From Chloroflexi bacterium RBG_13_53_26 (lineage in GTDB: Bacteria > Chloroflexota > Dehalococcoidia > UBA2247 > RBG-13-53-26): a stretch of DNA of 12,837 nucleotides. Each line of letters starts with the position of its first letter. The first letter of the stretch is position 1. Below the pieces are notes generated by a model, which worked only from the letters and a program-made list of their open reading frames with translations, did no database searches and was not told where the DNA came from. Position numbers and translations under genes: made by a program. The DNA lies in assembly GCA_001795035.1 (NCBI GenBank), contig MGMW01000073.1, forward strand, positions 1-12,837, written 5' to 3'. Shown piece by piece: positions 1-6,503 of the stretch.

Positions 1-269
1 ATGTGACACCGTGTTGTGATTGTGCTGCCCCCGCGGGCAAGGCAGTAGTTCCGGATATCGGCATACTGGCCTCATTGGATCCGGTGGCCATAGACAAAGC
101 CTCGCTGGATTTGATAGACAAAGCCCCTGTCATTGACAGACTCGATTCTTCTGGCTCATCCGACAAGATGGGCAGGCTCCACAACGTGGATAGCCTAGTG
201 CAGTTCAGGGTGGCGGAAGAGCTAGGTTTGGGGAATATGAGTTATCACCTGGTTGAATCCACTGGCTAG
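1..269 (+). CDS. DUF362 family protein, C-terminal fragment (5' end outside window)
   Basis: The reading frame is already open at the left edge and ends at TAG 267-269, so only about the last 88 residues are present. The GTG at position 3 is an internal valine codon rather than a proven start. The fragment has a cysteine cluster (CCDC), then VVPDIGILASLDPVAIDKAS, and later a stretch ending AEELGLGNMSYHLVE. These match the C-terminal part of DUF362 proteins, which often carry or accompany 4Fe-4S ferredoxin domains and have no firmly assigned reaction. The DPVAID core and the GLG near the C-terminus are the family signature as I know it. Whether this protein also has a ferredoxin domain cannot be seen. 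It is followed by a 186-base gap before the next gene, which has its own promoter candidate, so it probably belongs to a separate upstream unit. Confidence 0.8.
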   Translation, partial: VTPCCDCAAPAGKAVVPDIGILASLDPVAIDKASLDLIDKAPVIDRLDSSGSSDKMGRLHNVDSLVQFRVAEELGLGNMSYHLVESTG

Positions 270-372
270 GTCGTTTGATTCCTACAAGCTCCGCAAATGA
301 GGGTCTTCCCCAGGCTCTCGTCTCTCTTTGAGTGGATACGTTGTTTGTGAGGTAACTCCGCACACTGTCCTG

Positions 373-401
373 TTGACAACTATCATCAGGCCCACTACCA
401 T
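373..401 (+). promoter_or_regulatory. Sigma-70-like promoter for the DegV gene
   Basis: A perfect -35 hexamer TTGACA (373-378) and a -10 TACCAT (396-401, 4 of 6 matches) are separated by exactly 17 bases. Transcription would start near 408, giving a leader of about 48 bases. A Shine-Dalgarno-like GAGGGGA (438-444) lies 11 bases before the ATG at 456. Confidence 0.6.
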
Positions 402-455
402 AGTGCTAGTCATGCATAGTAATACGATGTATGGTGCGAGGGGACTGCGACGATC

Positions 456-1313
456 ATGGACAAAGTAGGTATCGTTACCGATAGCATAGGCTGCATACCG
501 AAGGAAATGATAGACAGATATGGGATTGAGATAGTGTCGCCGAACATTTTTTTTGATGGGAACGTGTATCGCGACTGGATCGACATTACTCCGTCCGAGG
601 CGTACCAGCTACTGGAGAAAGCGCCCGACCTATTTACTACATCAGCCCCTCCGCCGGAAGCCTTTGTTGAGGCGTACCGCAAGATGAGCAAGCGCGCTGC
701 GAGTATCCTCTGCATCACACTGTCCTCTAAGGTCAGCACGGTTCACAGTGCTGCATTGGCAGCCAAGGAACAGGTCAAGGATGAGCTAGCCAATACCAAT
801 ATTGTGGTGTTGGATTCCCAGACTTGCACTGGGGCAGAGGGCTTTGTAGTGCTTGCTGGGGCGCGAGCCGTGGCCGAAGGAAAGGAATTGCTCGAAGCTG
901 TTAGAGCTGCCGAAGATGTGCGGGGGAAGGTTGACCTTATTTTTATTTTGGAAACGATTCGACATGTATACAGGACAGGACGGATCCCCAAGATCGCCTC
1001 TCAAATAGGTGCATGGCTCAGCGTTAAGCCGGTGATGACCTGGCGGGACGGAGTGGCGCATTTGAGATGCATGACGAGGAGTAAGGAGCGGGGAGTTGAC
1101 CTTCTGCTGGAAGCAATGCACAAAAGCGTTGGTGACAAGCCGGTTCATGTGGCAGTGCATCATGCCGATGCTCTGGAAGAAGGGCAGAGGCTTAAGCAAC
1201 GCGTGGAGAGTGAGTTTGACTGTGTTGAAGTGTGGCTGACCGAGTTCAGCCCCATAATGGGTTACTCTACAGGCAGAGGCACACTGGGGCTGGCCTTCTA
1301 CACGGAAGACTGA
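456..1313 (+). CDS. DegV family protein (fatty-acid binding)
   Basis: This 285-residue protein has the usual DegV length. DegV proteins bind a fatty acid between two domains; the FakB members present it to the kinase FakA for phosphorylation, but others have no known partner. Visible signatures are the N-terminal VGIVTDS strand (4-10), the TTSAP loop (61-65), the SS pair at 90-91 that contacts the lipid head group in characterised members, and VYRTGRIPKIAS (171-182) before the conserved SVKPVM strand (189-194). The end of the protein departs from the family: the usual histidine-threonine-GPG segment reads MGYSTGRGTLGLAF here, so a family histidine is missing. The ATG at 456 is chosen because the domain begins immediately after it and GAGGGGA lies upstream. 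No FakA-like kinase is seen in the window. An 11-base tandem duplication begins at its stop codon. Confidence 0.9.
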   Translation: MDKVGIVTDSIGCIPKEMIDRYGIEIVSPNIFFDGNVYRDWIDITPSEAYQLLEKAPDLFTTSAPPPEAFVEAYRKMSKRAASILCITLSSKVSTVHSAALAAKEQVKDELANTNIVVLDSQTCTGAEGFVVLAGARAVAEGKELLEAVRAAEDVRGKVDLIFILETIRHVYRTGRIPKIASQIGAWLSVKPVMTWRDGVAHLRCMTRSKERGVDLLLEAMHKSVGDKPVHVAVHHADALEEGQRLKQRVESEFDCVEVWLTEFSPIMGYSTGRGTLGLAFYTED

Positions 1314-1332
1314 GAAACGAATGAGAAACGAA
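1311..1332 (+). repeat. Perfect 11-base tandem duplication at the DegV stop codon
   Basis: TGAGAAACGAA occurs twice back to back (1311-1321 and 1322-1332) and is followed by TG. The first copy begins with the stop codon of the DegV gene; the second copy falls just outside the gene. It looks like a slippage duplication with no effect on the protein. Confidence 0.8.
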
Positions 1333-1430
1333 TGCTTGCCCCAGGGCCAGTTGTTGTGCTAATCTGAGCATCGCTTGATAACTGCGGGTGAATTCGAGAC
1401 GCGGGGCAGTTTTGAGGTGTTGGTAACATC

Positions 1431-1459
1431 TTGTCAATATGGTGAATTGGTCTTAGATT
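1431..1459 (+). promoter_or_regulatory. Sigma-70-like promoter for the PadR gene
   Basis: TTGTCA (1431-1436, 5 of 6 matches to the -35 consensus) and TAGATT (1454-1459, 4 of 6 matches to the -10 consensus) are 17 bases apart, inside the 210-base gap before the PadR gene. The predicted start near 1466 gives a leader of about 58 bases. PadR proteins commonly repress their own promoter, but I could not pick out a convincing PadR palindrome here. Confidence 0.5.
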
Positions 1460-1523
1460 TGCCGGTTCCAGAGATAAGCGTTGAGCAGCCTGACTTCGAT
1501 ACGCACACAGGAGAGGTTGAAGT

Positions 1524-1865
1524 ATGGACTATAGGCGTGAGCTACTAAAGGGGAGCACTGAGACTTTGCTTCTGTCTTTGCTGAGGAATCAGCCGATGTA
1601 TGGCTATCAGATTATCAAGGAGCTGGACAAGAGAAGCGAGGGTTACTTCAGGTTCAGGGAAGGTACGCTCTACCCGGCGCTGCATCGATTGGAGGCGACA
1701 GGTCTGATACGAGGCAAATGGGAACAACATCCTTCCGGCAAGAAGAGGAGGTACTATAGTCTGACTGAGAAGGGTCTGGAGTGGCTGGAGGCAAAGGTGG
1801 CTGAATGGTGGGGCTTCTCATCGGCAGTAAACATGGTTACGCGACCAACAGTCAGCCAGGCATAA
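1524..1865 (+). CDS. PadR family transcriptional regulator
   Basis: This 113-residue protein is a short, single-domain PadR (PadR-s1 type) DNA-binding regulator. The winged helix-turn-helix is clear: LLKGSTETLLLSLL (7-20), then QPMYGYQIIKEL (23-34), the turn FREGTLYPALHRLE (44-57) and the wing GKKRRYYSLTEKGLEWL (72-88). A strong Shine-Dalgarno AGGAGAGG (1509-1516) lies 7 bases before the ATG. PadR proteins act as dimers in the cytoplasm, usually as repressors relieved by a ligand or partner. The next gene starts only 14 bases after the stop and encodes a HAAS-type membrane protein, a well-known partner arrangement, so the membrane protein probably signals to or is controlled by this regulator. 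The natural signal is not evident from the sequence. Confidence 0.93.
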   Translation: MDYRRELLKGSTETLLLSLLRNQPMYGYQIIKELDKRSEGYFRFREGTLYPALHRLEATGLIRGKWEQHPSGKKRRYYSLTEKGLEWLEAKVAEWWGFSSAVNMVTRPTVSQA

Positions 1866-1879
1866 GCAAAAGTGAAGTA

Positions 1880-2845
1880 ATGTTGACTGAAGCGAAGAAG
1901 TGTCTGGACAAGGCCAGAGCACATTTGAAGCTCGATCCCTCCTCAGAGAAGGAAATCCTCTGCGAGCTCTATACCCATTTTGAAGATCGGGTAGAAGAGC
2001 TGGAGGCATCAGGGTTGTCGGAAGAGGAGGCAGTTCGGGTAGCAGCCCGAGAATTCGGATCATTGAAGACGGTGGCTGGTGAACTCACTGAGGTACACAG
2101 CAAAGACGATTGGCCCCAGGCGTTGATGGCTGCTTTGCCCCACATCTTTTTTTCGCTGCTTTTTGCCCTTCACCAGTGGTCAAATATTGGCTGGCTTACG
2201 GTCATTGTTCTGTCTGTCATTGGTGTAGTGGTCTACGGGTGGCGACATAATAGGCCCACATGGTTCTTTACATGGCTGGGCTATGCTTTGATTCCCCTGT
2301 TAGTGGTCGGCTTGATCATTCTGGATCAAGCCTTAAACAGTGGCGCTTTTCCTGTATCCTGGTGGCTCTGGCTGGCAGTACTGGCCTATTTTGCCGGGGT
2401 TGGAGTACTATGCGCCATTATCCTGGTGCAGATCCTGAAACGCGATTGGCTGCTCGGCTCGTTGACTATATTGCCTTTCCTGGCCGTAATTGGCTGGTTT
2501 GTGACAGCTCAGTGGAGAGAAGAATTGCTGCAGGATGGAGGGGGAGCTCTCTACGGTTTAGAACCATGGATGGCCATGAGCTTTCTGACATTGGCTGGTA
2601 TTGTTATTCTCTTTACCCAACTAAAGAAGCGGTGGGTGAAGCTGGGTTTGTTGTTGATTGCCGGCCTTGTTATCCTGACGATGATGGTTCTCGCCAGCAG
2701 GGGGAGTATCGGGCTGTTCAATATCACTGCCCTGGCGCTGGTTGGACTGATTGCCCTTCTGGGTCCTGCAATTCTGGAACGCAAGATAGCACATCGTAAG
2801 ACTGAAGAGTGGGCTGACTTTCTGGAAAACCAGTATCACAGATAG
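1880..2845 (+). CDS. HAAS-domain multi-pass membrane protein, PadR partner
   Basis: From ATG 1880 the protein has 321 residues. Residues 1-75 form a charged helical domain ending in the pattern GLSEEEAVRVAAREFGS (45-61), typical of the HAAS/DUF1700-related 'permease prefix' domain found next to PadR regulators. The rest is membrane: about eight hydrophobic segments near 82-98, 103-120, 129-148, 160-186, 192-210, 230-247, 253-272 and 277-298, ending in a short charged tail. I see no ATPase domain or known transporter motif, so a signalling or sensing role in the membrane is more likely than transport, but this is inference. The frame is open back to an ATG at 1805 inside the PadR gene. I prefer 1880 because the HAAS domain begins right there. 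Its Shine-Dalgarno is poor, which suggests translational coupling to PadR 14 bases upstream. Confidence 0.8.
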   Translation: MLTEAKKCLDKARAHLKLDPSSEKEILCELYTHFEDRVEELEASGLSEEEAVRVAAREFGSLKTVAGELTEVHSKDDWPQALMAALPHIFFSLLFALHQWSNIGWLTVIVLSVIGVVVYGWRHNRPTWFFTWLGYALIPLLVVGLIILDQALNSGAFPVSWWLWLAVLAYFAGVGVLCAIILVQILKRDWLLGSLTILPFLAVIGWFVTAQWREELLQDGGGALYGLEPWMAMSFLTLAGIVILFTQLKKRWVKLGLLLIAGLVILTMMVLASRGSIGLFNITALALVGLIALLGPAILERKIAHRKTEEWADFLENQYHR

Positions 2846-2884
2846 TCATGCGTATGGCCACTAGAGTGTGACAGGAAACTCACA

Positions 2885-3586
2885 ATGTGTTTTGATGATT
2901 GGTGGATCTATGCTCTGTGGATTGTTGGGGCGTACCTCTATGGGGCACTGCCTGTTGTCTACCTAATAGGTAGGATCAGGGGAGTTGATCTGTCCAAGGA
3001 AGAGGACATGCACATCAGCCTGTGGCGCAACGTGGGCCGCGTTGAGGGGCTGATAGGGGTAAGCTGGGATGTTGCCAAAGGCGGTATTGCTGTAGTCATA
3101 GTTGACAGAGTGTTTGGTCTGGAATTGGGTCTGGTGGCTGGAGTGGGACTGGCGGTGATAGTGGGGGAAATGTGGCCGGTATTCCTGAAGTTCAGGGGCG
3201 AGAAAGCCAATACCACGGGTCTGGGTATGGCAGCAGCGCTGGCCTACCAAGCGCTGCCCTTCCTGATCACACCTATAGCTATTGGTGCCCTGGTAAGGAC
3301 ATTGCCCAGATTTGTGGACTCAAGGCGGACGCTCGATGAGCGCCTGGAATTCGGTGGTCCTCCGAGCTTGAGCCTTCCTCTGGGGATGTTCTGCGGTTTT
3401 GGTTTGTTTCCCTTGGGATGTTGGGTCATGGGGCTGCCATGGGAGGCTATTGCCGCTGGCGTTGCGCTGTTTGTGTTGATAGTGATCAAAAGGCTGGTGA
3501 CTGGTCTCAGAGAAGACCTCAAAATGGGCGGGAACAAGTGGAGTATCCTGCTGAACAGGTTGCTCTTTGACCGTAGCTTCGTGTAG
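2885..3586 (+). CDS. Divergent PlsY-like membrane protein (glycerol-3-phosphate acyltransferase family)
   Basis: This 233-residue protein is hydrophobic with several membrane spans and resembles PlsY, which transfers an acyl group from acyl-phosphate to glycerol 3-phosphate. Family-like parts are YGALPVVYLIGRIRGVDL (19-36), WPVFLKFRG (97-105) and IKRLVTGLREDLK (201-213). The catalytic signatures are altered. Where PlsY has GSGN-x-GATN, this protein has EEDMHISLWRNVG (39-51). The usual G-H before x-x-PVFLKF is G-E (94-95), and GGKG is GEKA (105-108). It may therefore be a non-catalytic or re-purposed paralogue, and a gene symbol would be unsafe. AGGAAA (2873-2878) lies 6 bases before the ATG. 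The gene follows the HAAS membrane protein by 39 bases in the same direction, so it is probably part of the PadR unit. Confidence 0.75.
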   Translation: MCFDDWWIYALWIVGAYLYGALPVVYLIGRIRGVDLSKEEDMHISLWRNVGRVEGLIGVSWDVAKGGIAVVIVDRVFGLELGLVAGVGLAVIVGEMWPVFLKFRGEKANTTGLGMAAALAYQALPFLITPIAIGALVRTLPRFVDSRRTLDERLEFGGPPSLSLPLGMFCGFGLFPLGCWVMGLPWEAIAAGVALFVLIVIKRLVTGLREDLKMGGNKWSILLNRLLFDRSFV

Positions 3587-3645
3587 ACACCATCCCCAGT
3601 TCGTTTTGGTGCGATATCTGGCGGATGTGGCGTCTTGAAGATCAT

Positions 3646-3673
3646 TTGAAAACCTCTCGAAATCCCCTATAAT
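3646..3673 (+). promoter_or_regulatory. Near-consensus promoter giving a leaderless or 2-base-leader transcript
   Basis: TTGAAA (3646-3651, 5 of 6 matches) and a perfect TATAAT (3668-3673) are 16 bases apart. The predicted transcription start, about 3680, is two bases before the ATG at 3682. There is no Shine-Dalgarno sequence before that ATG, which fits leaderless translation. This is the best-matching promoter in the window and probably drives the row of genes through RicT at 8721. Confidence 0.65.
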
Positions 3674-3681
3674 TGGCTTCG

Positions 3682-4269
3682 ATGGGAAGAGGCCAATCTG
3701 TTGATGAGGTGAGCAGGCTGAGGGATAGCCTGGGCGAGTTGCCTGAGGCGGTGGTCAAGCCTGCCCTCGTTGTGGTCAGCGGACTGCCGGGCACAGGCAA
3801 GTCCTATTTCTGCCGAAGATTGGCGGAGAAAACGCCCCTGGTCATCCTGGAGAGTGACAACCTGCGCAAGGTGCTTTTTCATTCCCCCTGCCATAGTAGC
3901 GACGAGAGTGCGTATCTCTTCAAAGCCATTCACAATCTGGTGACGGAATTACTGGGCAAGGGGATAACGCTGGTTCTTGATGCTACCAATCTGGAGGAGT
4001 ATCACCGTGAGGGTCTGTACCATATTGCTGAGCAGACTGGAGCAAAGCTTATTATTGTGCAGATTTGCGCTCCGCCGGAGGTGGTTTATCAGCGCCTGCA
4101 ATGCCGGGCTAGCGGGAAAGACCCATGGGACAATTCGGATGCTGACTGGGGAGTCTACCAGAGAATGCTGCCGGTTGCCGAGACGATAAGACGGAATCAT
4201 TTCAAAGTGGATACGTCCAGGGATATTGCACCGGCGGTTGAGAAGATTGCCCGTATCATAAACAAATAG
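3682..4269 (+). CDS. P-loop kinase, AAA_33 / polynucleotide-kinase-like
   Basis: From ATG 3682 the protein has 195 residues. It shows a Walker A loop GLPGTGKS (34-41), an ESDNLRK segment (57-63) typical of AAA_33 kinases such as T4 polynucleotide kinase and gluconokinase-like enzymes, a Walker B-like LVLDATN (97-103), and an arginine-rich lid around RLQCRASGKDPWDNSD (138-153). It should phosphorylate a small molecule or nucleic-acid end using ATP in the cytoplasm; the substrate cannot be read from the sequence. A TTG at 3673 is in frame but overlaps the -10 hexamer, so ATG 3682 is the better start. No Shine-Dalgarno precedes it, consistent with a leaderless message. The aminopeptidase gene follows within 10 to 28 bases, so the two are almost certainly co-transcribed. 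Confidence 0.85.
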   Translation: MGRGQSVDEVSRLRDSLGELPEAVVKPALVVVSGLPGTGKSYFCRRLAEKTPLVILESDNLRKVLFHSPCHSSDESAYLFKAIHNLVTELLGKGITLVLDATNLEEYHREGLYHIAEQTGAKLIIVQICAPPEVVYQRLQCRASGKDPWDNSDADWGVYQRMLPVAETIRRNHFKVDTSRDIAPAVEKIARIINK

Positions 4270-4279
4270 CCATTGGCGG

Positions 4280-5806
4280 ATGAAAGGAGGAGGCGCGCTG
4301 GAACTGAAGGTAGTGATTGGTGATGCTATCCAGATTGAAGTGGATGCTCTCATAGTGAATCTATTTGAAGGGATCACGCAGCCTGGCGGTGCTACGGGAG
4401 CGGTGGACAGAGCTCTCGGGGGAGCTATTACCGAACTGATTGCTGCCAGCGAGATCAAGGGCAGGTCGGGTGAGAATACTCTTATTCATACGCTGGGTAG
4501 GATTCCGGCCAAGCGAGTGATAGTCGCCGGCCTGGGGAAGCAGTCGCAACTGAGTGTGGATAGAATCCGTCGTATTACTGCTGAGGCATGCCGTTATGCC
4601 AGGGGGAAAGGGTCAAGAAGGCTGGCTACTATTGTTCACGGTGCGGGAGCGGGTGGTATCGAGCCTGATATAGCGGCTCAGGCCATAGCAGAGGGAAGCA
4701 TCCTGGGACTCTATACGTTTCGGAGGCATATTACCAAGGAGCCTGACAATGGTCGAGTTGATGAACTGCTCATTGTGGAGAGGGATGAGAGCAGGCTGTC
4801 GCAGTTGGAGAGGGGCTGCAGTGCTGGCAAGGTGATCGCTGAAGCTGTGAATTTTGCACGGGATATGATCAATGAACCTGCCAACTTCATGACCCCTGGC
4901 GACATGGCAGAGACGGCCATGAAGATTGCTGCTGAGTACGGTTTACAGTACACGGTTCTGGAACGGGAGCAGATGCGAGAGATGGGAATGGGAGCATTGT
5001 TGGGTGTGGCACAGGGCAGCGGGCAAGCTCCCAAGTTCATAGTTCTTCAATATAGGGGGGATGATGCCTCGCAGAGGGTGGTGGGGTTGGTAGGGAAGGG
5101 GATAACCTTTGATTCAGGTGGAATCTCCATCAAGCCATCGGAGAATATGGGTGAGATGAAGGGTGACATGGCAGGGGGAGCTACCGTTATGGCTGTCCTG
5201 CTGGCGTTGGGCCAGTTGAAGCCAAAGATCAATGTTACCGCTCTGATACCAGCCACCGAGAATTTGCCAAGCGGCATGGCTCTGAAGCCTGGCGATGTCG
5301 TCAGGGCGATGAATGGCAAGACTATTGAGATTGTGAGCACGGATGCTGAGGGCAGGTTGATTCTGGCTGATGCATTGTCATATGCCGTCAAGCTGGGGCT
5401 TTCTCCCATAGTGGATGTGGCTACCTTGACGGGTGCATGCCATGTGGCTCTGGGGGATGTCGCTACTGGCGGGTTCACCAATAATGAAGAGCTCGTGAAG
5501 AGAGTGGTTGGATCGGCTGAGGAAGCAGGCGAGCGTCTATGGCAAATGCCGATGTATGAAGAATACAGGGAGCAGAACAAGAGCGATGTGGCTGACATCA
5601 AGAACACCGGGGGAAGATACGGAGGCGCTATTACGGCTGCTCAGTTCCTGAGCGAGTTCGTGGGTGACAGTCCGTGGGTTCACCTGGATATCGCAGGCAC
5701 TTCGTATGCCAGCAAAGAGAAGGGCTATGTGGTGAAGGGAGCGACAGGGGCGACGGTGCGAACTCTGATCGGCCTTGTTCTTTCTCTGGCTTCAGGTGGA
5801 GGTTGA
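4280..5806 (+). CDS. pepA: Leucyl aminopeptidase, peptidase family M17
   Basis: This cytosolic two-metal aminopeptidase removes N-terminal residues from peptides; family members work as hexamers. Counted from ATG 4280 it has 508 residues, normal for M17. The N-terminal macro-like domain spans roughly 8-165 and the catalytic domain 190-505. Metal and catalytic residues are present: K273 and D278 in VGKGITFDSGG, K285 in ISIKP, D296 in MKGDMAGGA, and D355, E357 and R359 in STDAEGRL. The usual first residue of that last motif is N, here S. The start is uncertain. ATG 4280 has no upstream Shine-Dalgarno, while a perfect AAAGGAGG (4283-4290) sits just inside the frame, 7 bases before a CTG at 4298. 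Starting there gives a protein beginning (M)ELKVVIGD, the usual M17 beginning. The MBL-fold gene follows after 30 bases. Confidence 0.95.
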   Translation: MKGGGALELKVVIGDAIQIEVDALIVNLFEGITQPGGATGAVDRALGGAITELIAASEIKGRSGENTLIHTLGRIPAKRVIVAGLGKQSQLSVDRIRRITAEACRYARGKGSRRLATIVHGAGAGGIEPDIAAQAIAEGSILGLYTFRRHITKEPDNGRVDELLIVERDESRLSQLERGCSAGKVIAEAVNFARDMINEPANFMTPGDMAETAMKIAAEYGLQYTVLEREQMREMGMGALLGVAQGSGQAPKFIVLQYRGDDASQRVVGLVGKGITFDSGGISIKPSENMGEMKGDMAGGATVMAVLLALGQLKPKINVTALIPATENLPSGMALKPGDVVRAMNGKTIEIVSTDAEGRLILADALSYAVKLGLSPIVDVATLTGACHVALGDVATGGFTNNEELVKRVVGSAEEAGERLWQMPMYEEYREQNKSDVADIKNTGGRYGGAITAAQFLSEFVGDSPWVHLDIAGTSYASKEKGYVVKGATGATVRTLIGLVLSLASGGG

Positions 5807-5836
5807 CTGCGAAATCCTGTGGAGAGGTGATGAATC

Positions 5837-6484
5837 ATGAGAATCAAATGGTTGGGTCATGCTTCGTTCCTGATAACTTCAGACGCAGGTACTAAGGTCA
5901 TATGTGATCCCTATTCTCAGGGAGGGGGGATTGAATATGGCCGTATAGAGGAATCGGCCGATATTGCTACGGTAAGCCATAAGCATGGCGACCATGATAA
6001 TGTGGCGGCAGTGAAAGGGAAACCAGACGTGGTTGACACTCCCGGAACTAAGAAGGTCAAGGGGATTGATTTCAAGGGTGTTGCTACGTATCACGATGAA
6101 GCGAAGGGAAAACAGCGAGGGGAGAACATCGTCTTCTGCTTTACCATAGATGGAATAAGGATCTGCCATCTGGGCGATCTGGGGCATGATCTGGACAGTG
6201 GTCAGGTGGTGGAAATTGGAGGTGTGGACGTCCTGCTGGTCCCGGTAGGTGGATTCTATACCATGGATGCTAAGGTGGCCGGCAGGGTTTGCGAGAAGAT
6301 AGGTCCCAGGGTGGTAATCCCGATGCACTACAAGACAGGCAAGTGTGGCTATCCTATCGCCAAAGTGGACGATTTTCTCAGGGGCAGGAAGAATGTGCGT
6401 CGTCCAGGCATGAGTGAGATGGAAATCAAGAAAGGGCAGCTTCCATCTGCCGCAGAGACTGTGGTTTTGGAGCACGCTCTATAG
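5837..6484 (+). CDS. Metallo-beta-lactamase-fold metal-dependent hydrolase (UPF0173/UlaG-like)
   Basis: This 215-residue protein is a compact, single-domain MBL-fold hydrolase. Metal ligands are visible: GHAS with H8, the HxHxDH motif SHKHGDHD (H48, H50, D52, H53), GDLGH (113-117), and PMHYKTG with H164. YHDEAKGKQRGENIVF (85-100) is characteristic of the small 'Zn-dependent hydrolase' branch related to UPF0173 and UlaG, whose natural substrates are mostly unknown. It has no signal peptide, so it should be cytoplasmic. The ATG at 5837 is fixed by a strong Shine-Dalgarno, AGAGGTGA (5823-5830), 6 bases upstream. It lies between the aminopeptidase (30-base gap) and hisD (19-base gap), indicating a shared transcript. 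Nothing nearby suggests a particular substrate. Confidence 0.9.
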   Translation: MRIKWLGHASFLITSDAGTKVICDPYSQGGGIEYGRIEESADIATVSHKHGDHDNVAAVKGKPDVVDTPGTKKVKGIDFKGVATYHDEAKGKQRGENIVFCFTIDGIRICHLGDLGHDLDSGQVVEIGGVDVLLVPVGGFYTMDAKVAGRVCEKIGPRVVIPMHYKTGKCGYPIAKVDDFLRGRKNVRRPGMSEMEIKKGQLPSAAETVVLEHAL

Positions 6485-6503
6485 AAGAGCTAGAGGAATT
6501 GTA

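Noticed and set aside
1805..1879. 25-codon upstream extension of the HAAS gene overlapping PadR
   Set aside because: The HAAS domain begins at the ATG at 1880; the extension is out-of-frame PadR sequence without a ribosome-binding site.
2260..2799. 179-codon open frame on the plus strand inside the HAAS membrane gene
   Set aside because: It is an alternative frame of the membrane protein; the real frame has clean membrane spans and domain structure, this one does not.
3587..3645. Possible intrinsic terminator after the PlsY-like gene
   Set aside because: No GC-rich stem followed by a T-run could be found in this gap.
5047..5607. 186-codon open frame on the minus strand opposite the aminopeptidase
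   Set aside because: It covers the catalytic domain of the M17 enzyme in antisense and is serine/alanine-rich low-information sequence typical of a shadow frame.
5879..6475. 198-codon open frame on the minus strand opposite the MBL-fold gene
   Set aside because: It lies wholly antisense to a gene with full catalytic motifs, its translation resembles no family, and it has no independent support; it is a codon-use shadow.
6414..6503. 30-codon upstream extension of hisD from ATG 6414
   Set aside because: It overlaps the MBL gene by 71 bases and is unlike any HisD N-terminus; TTG 6504 has a good SD and gives a typical start.
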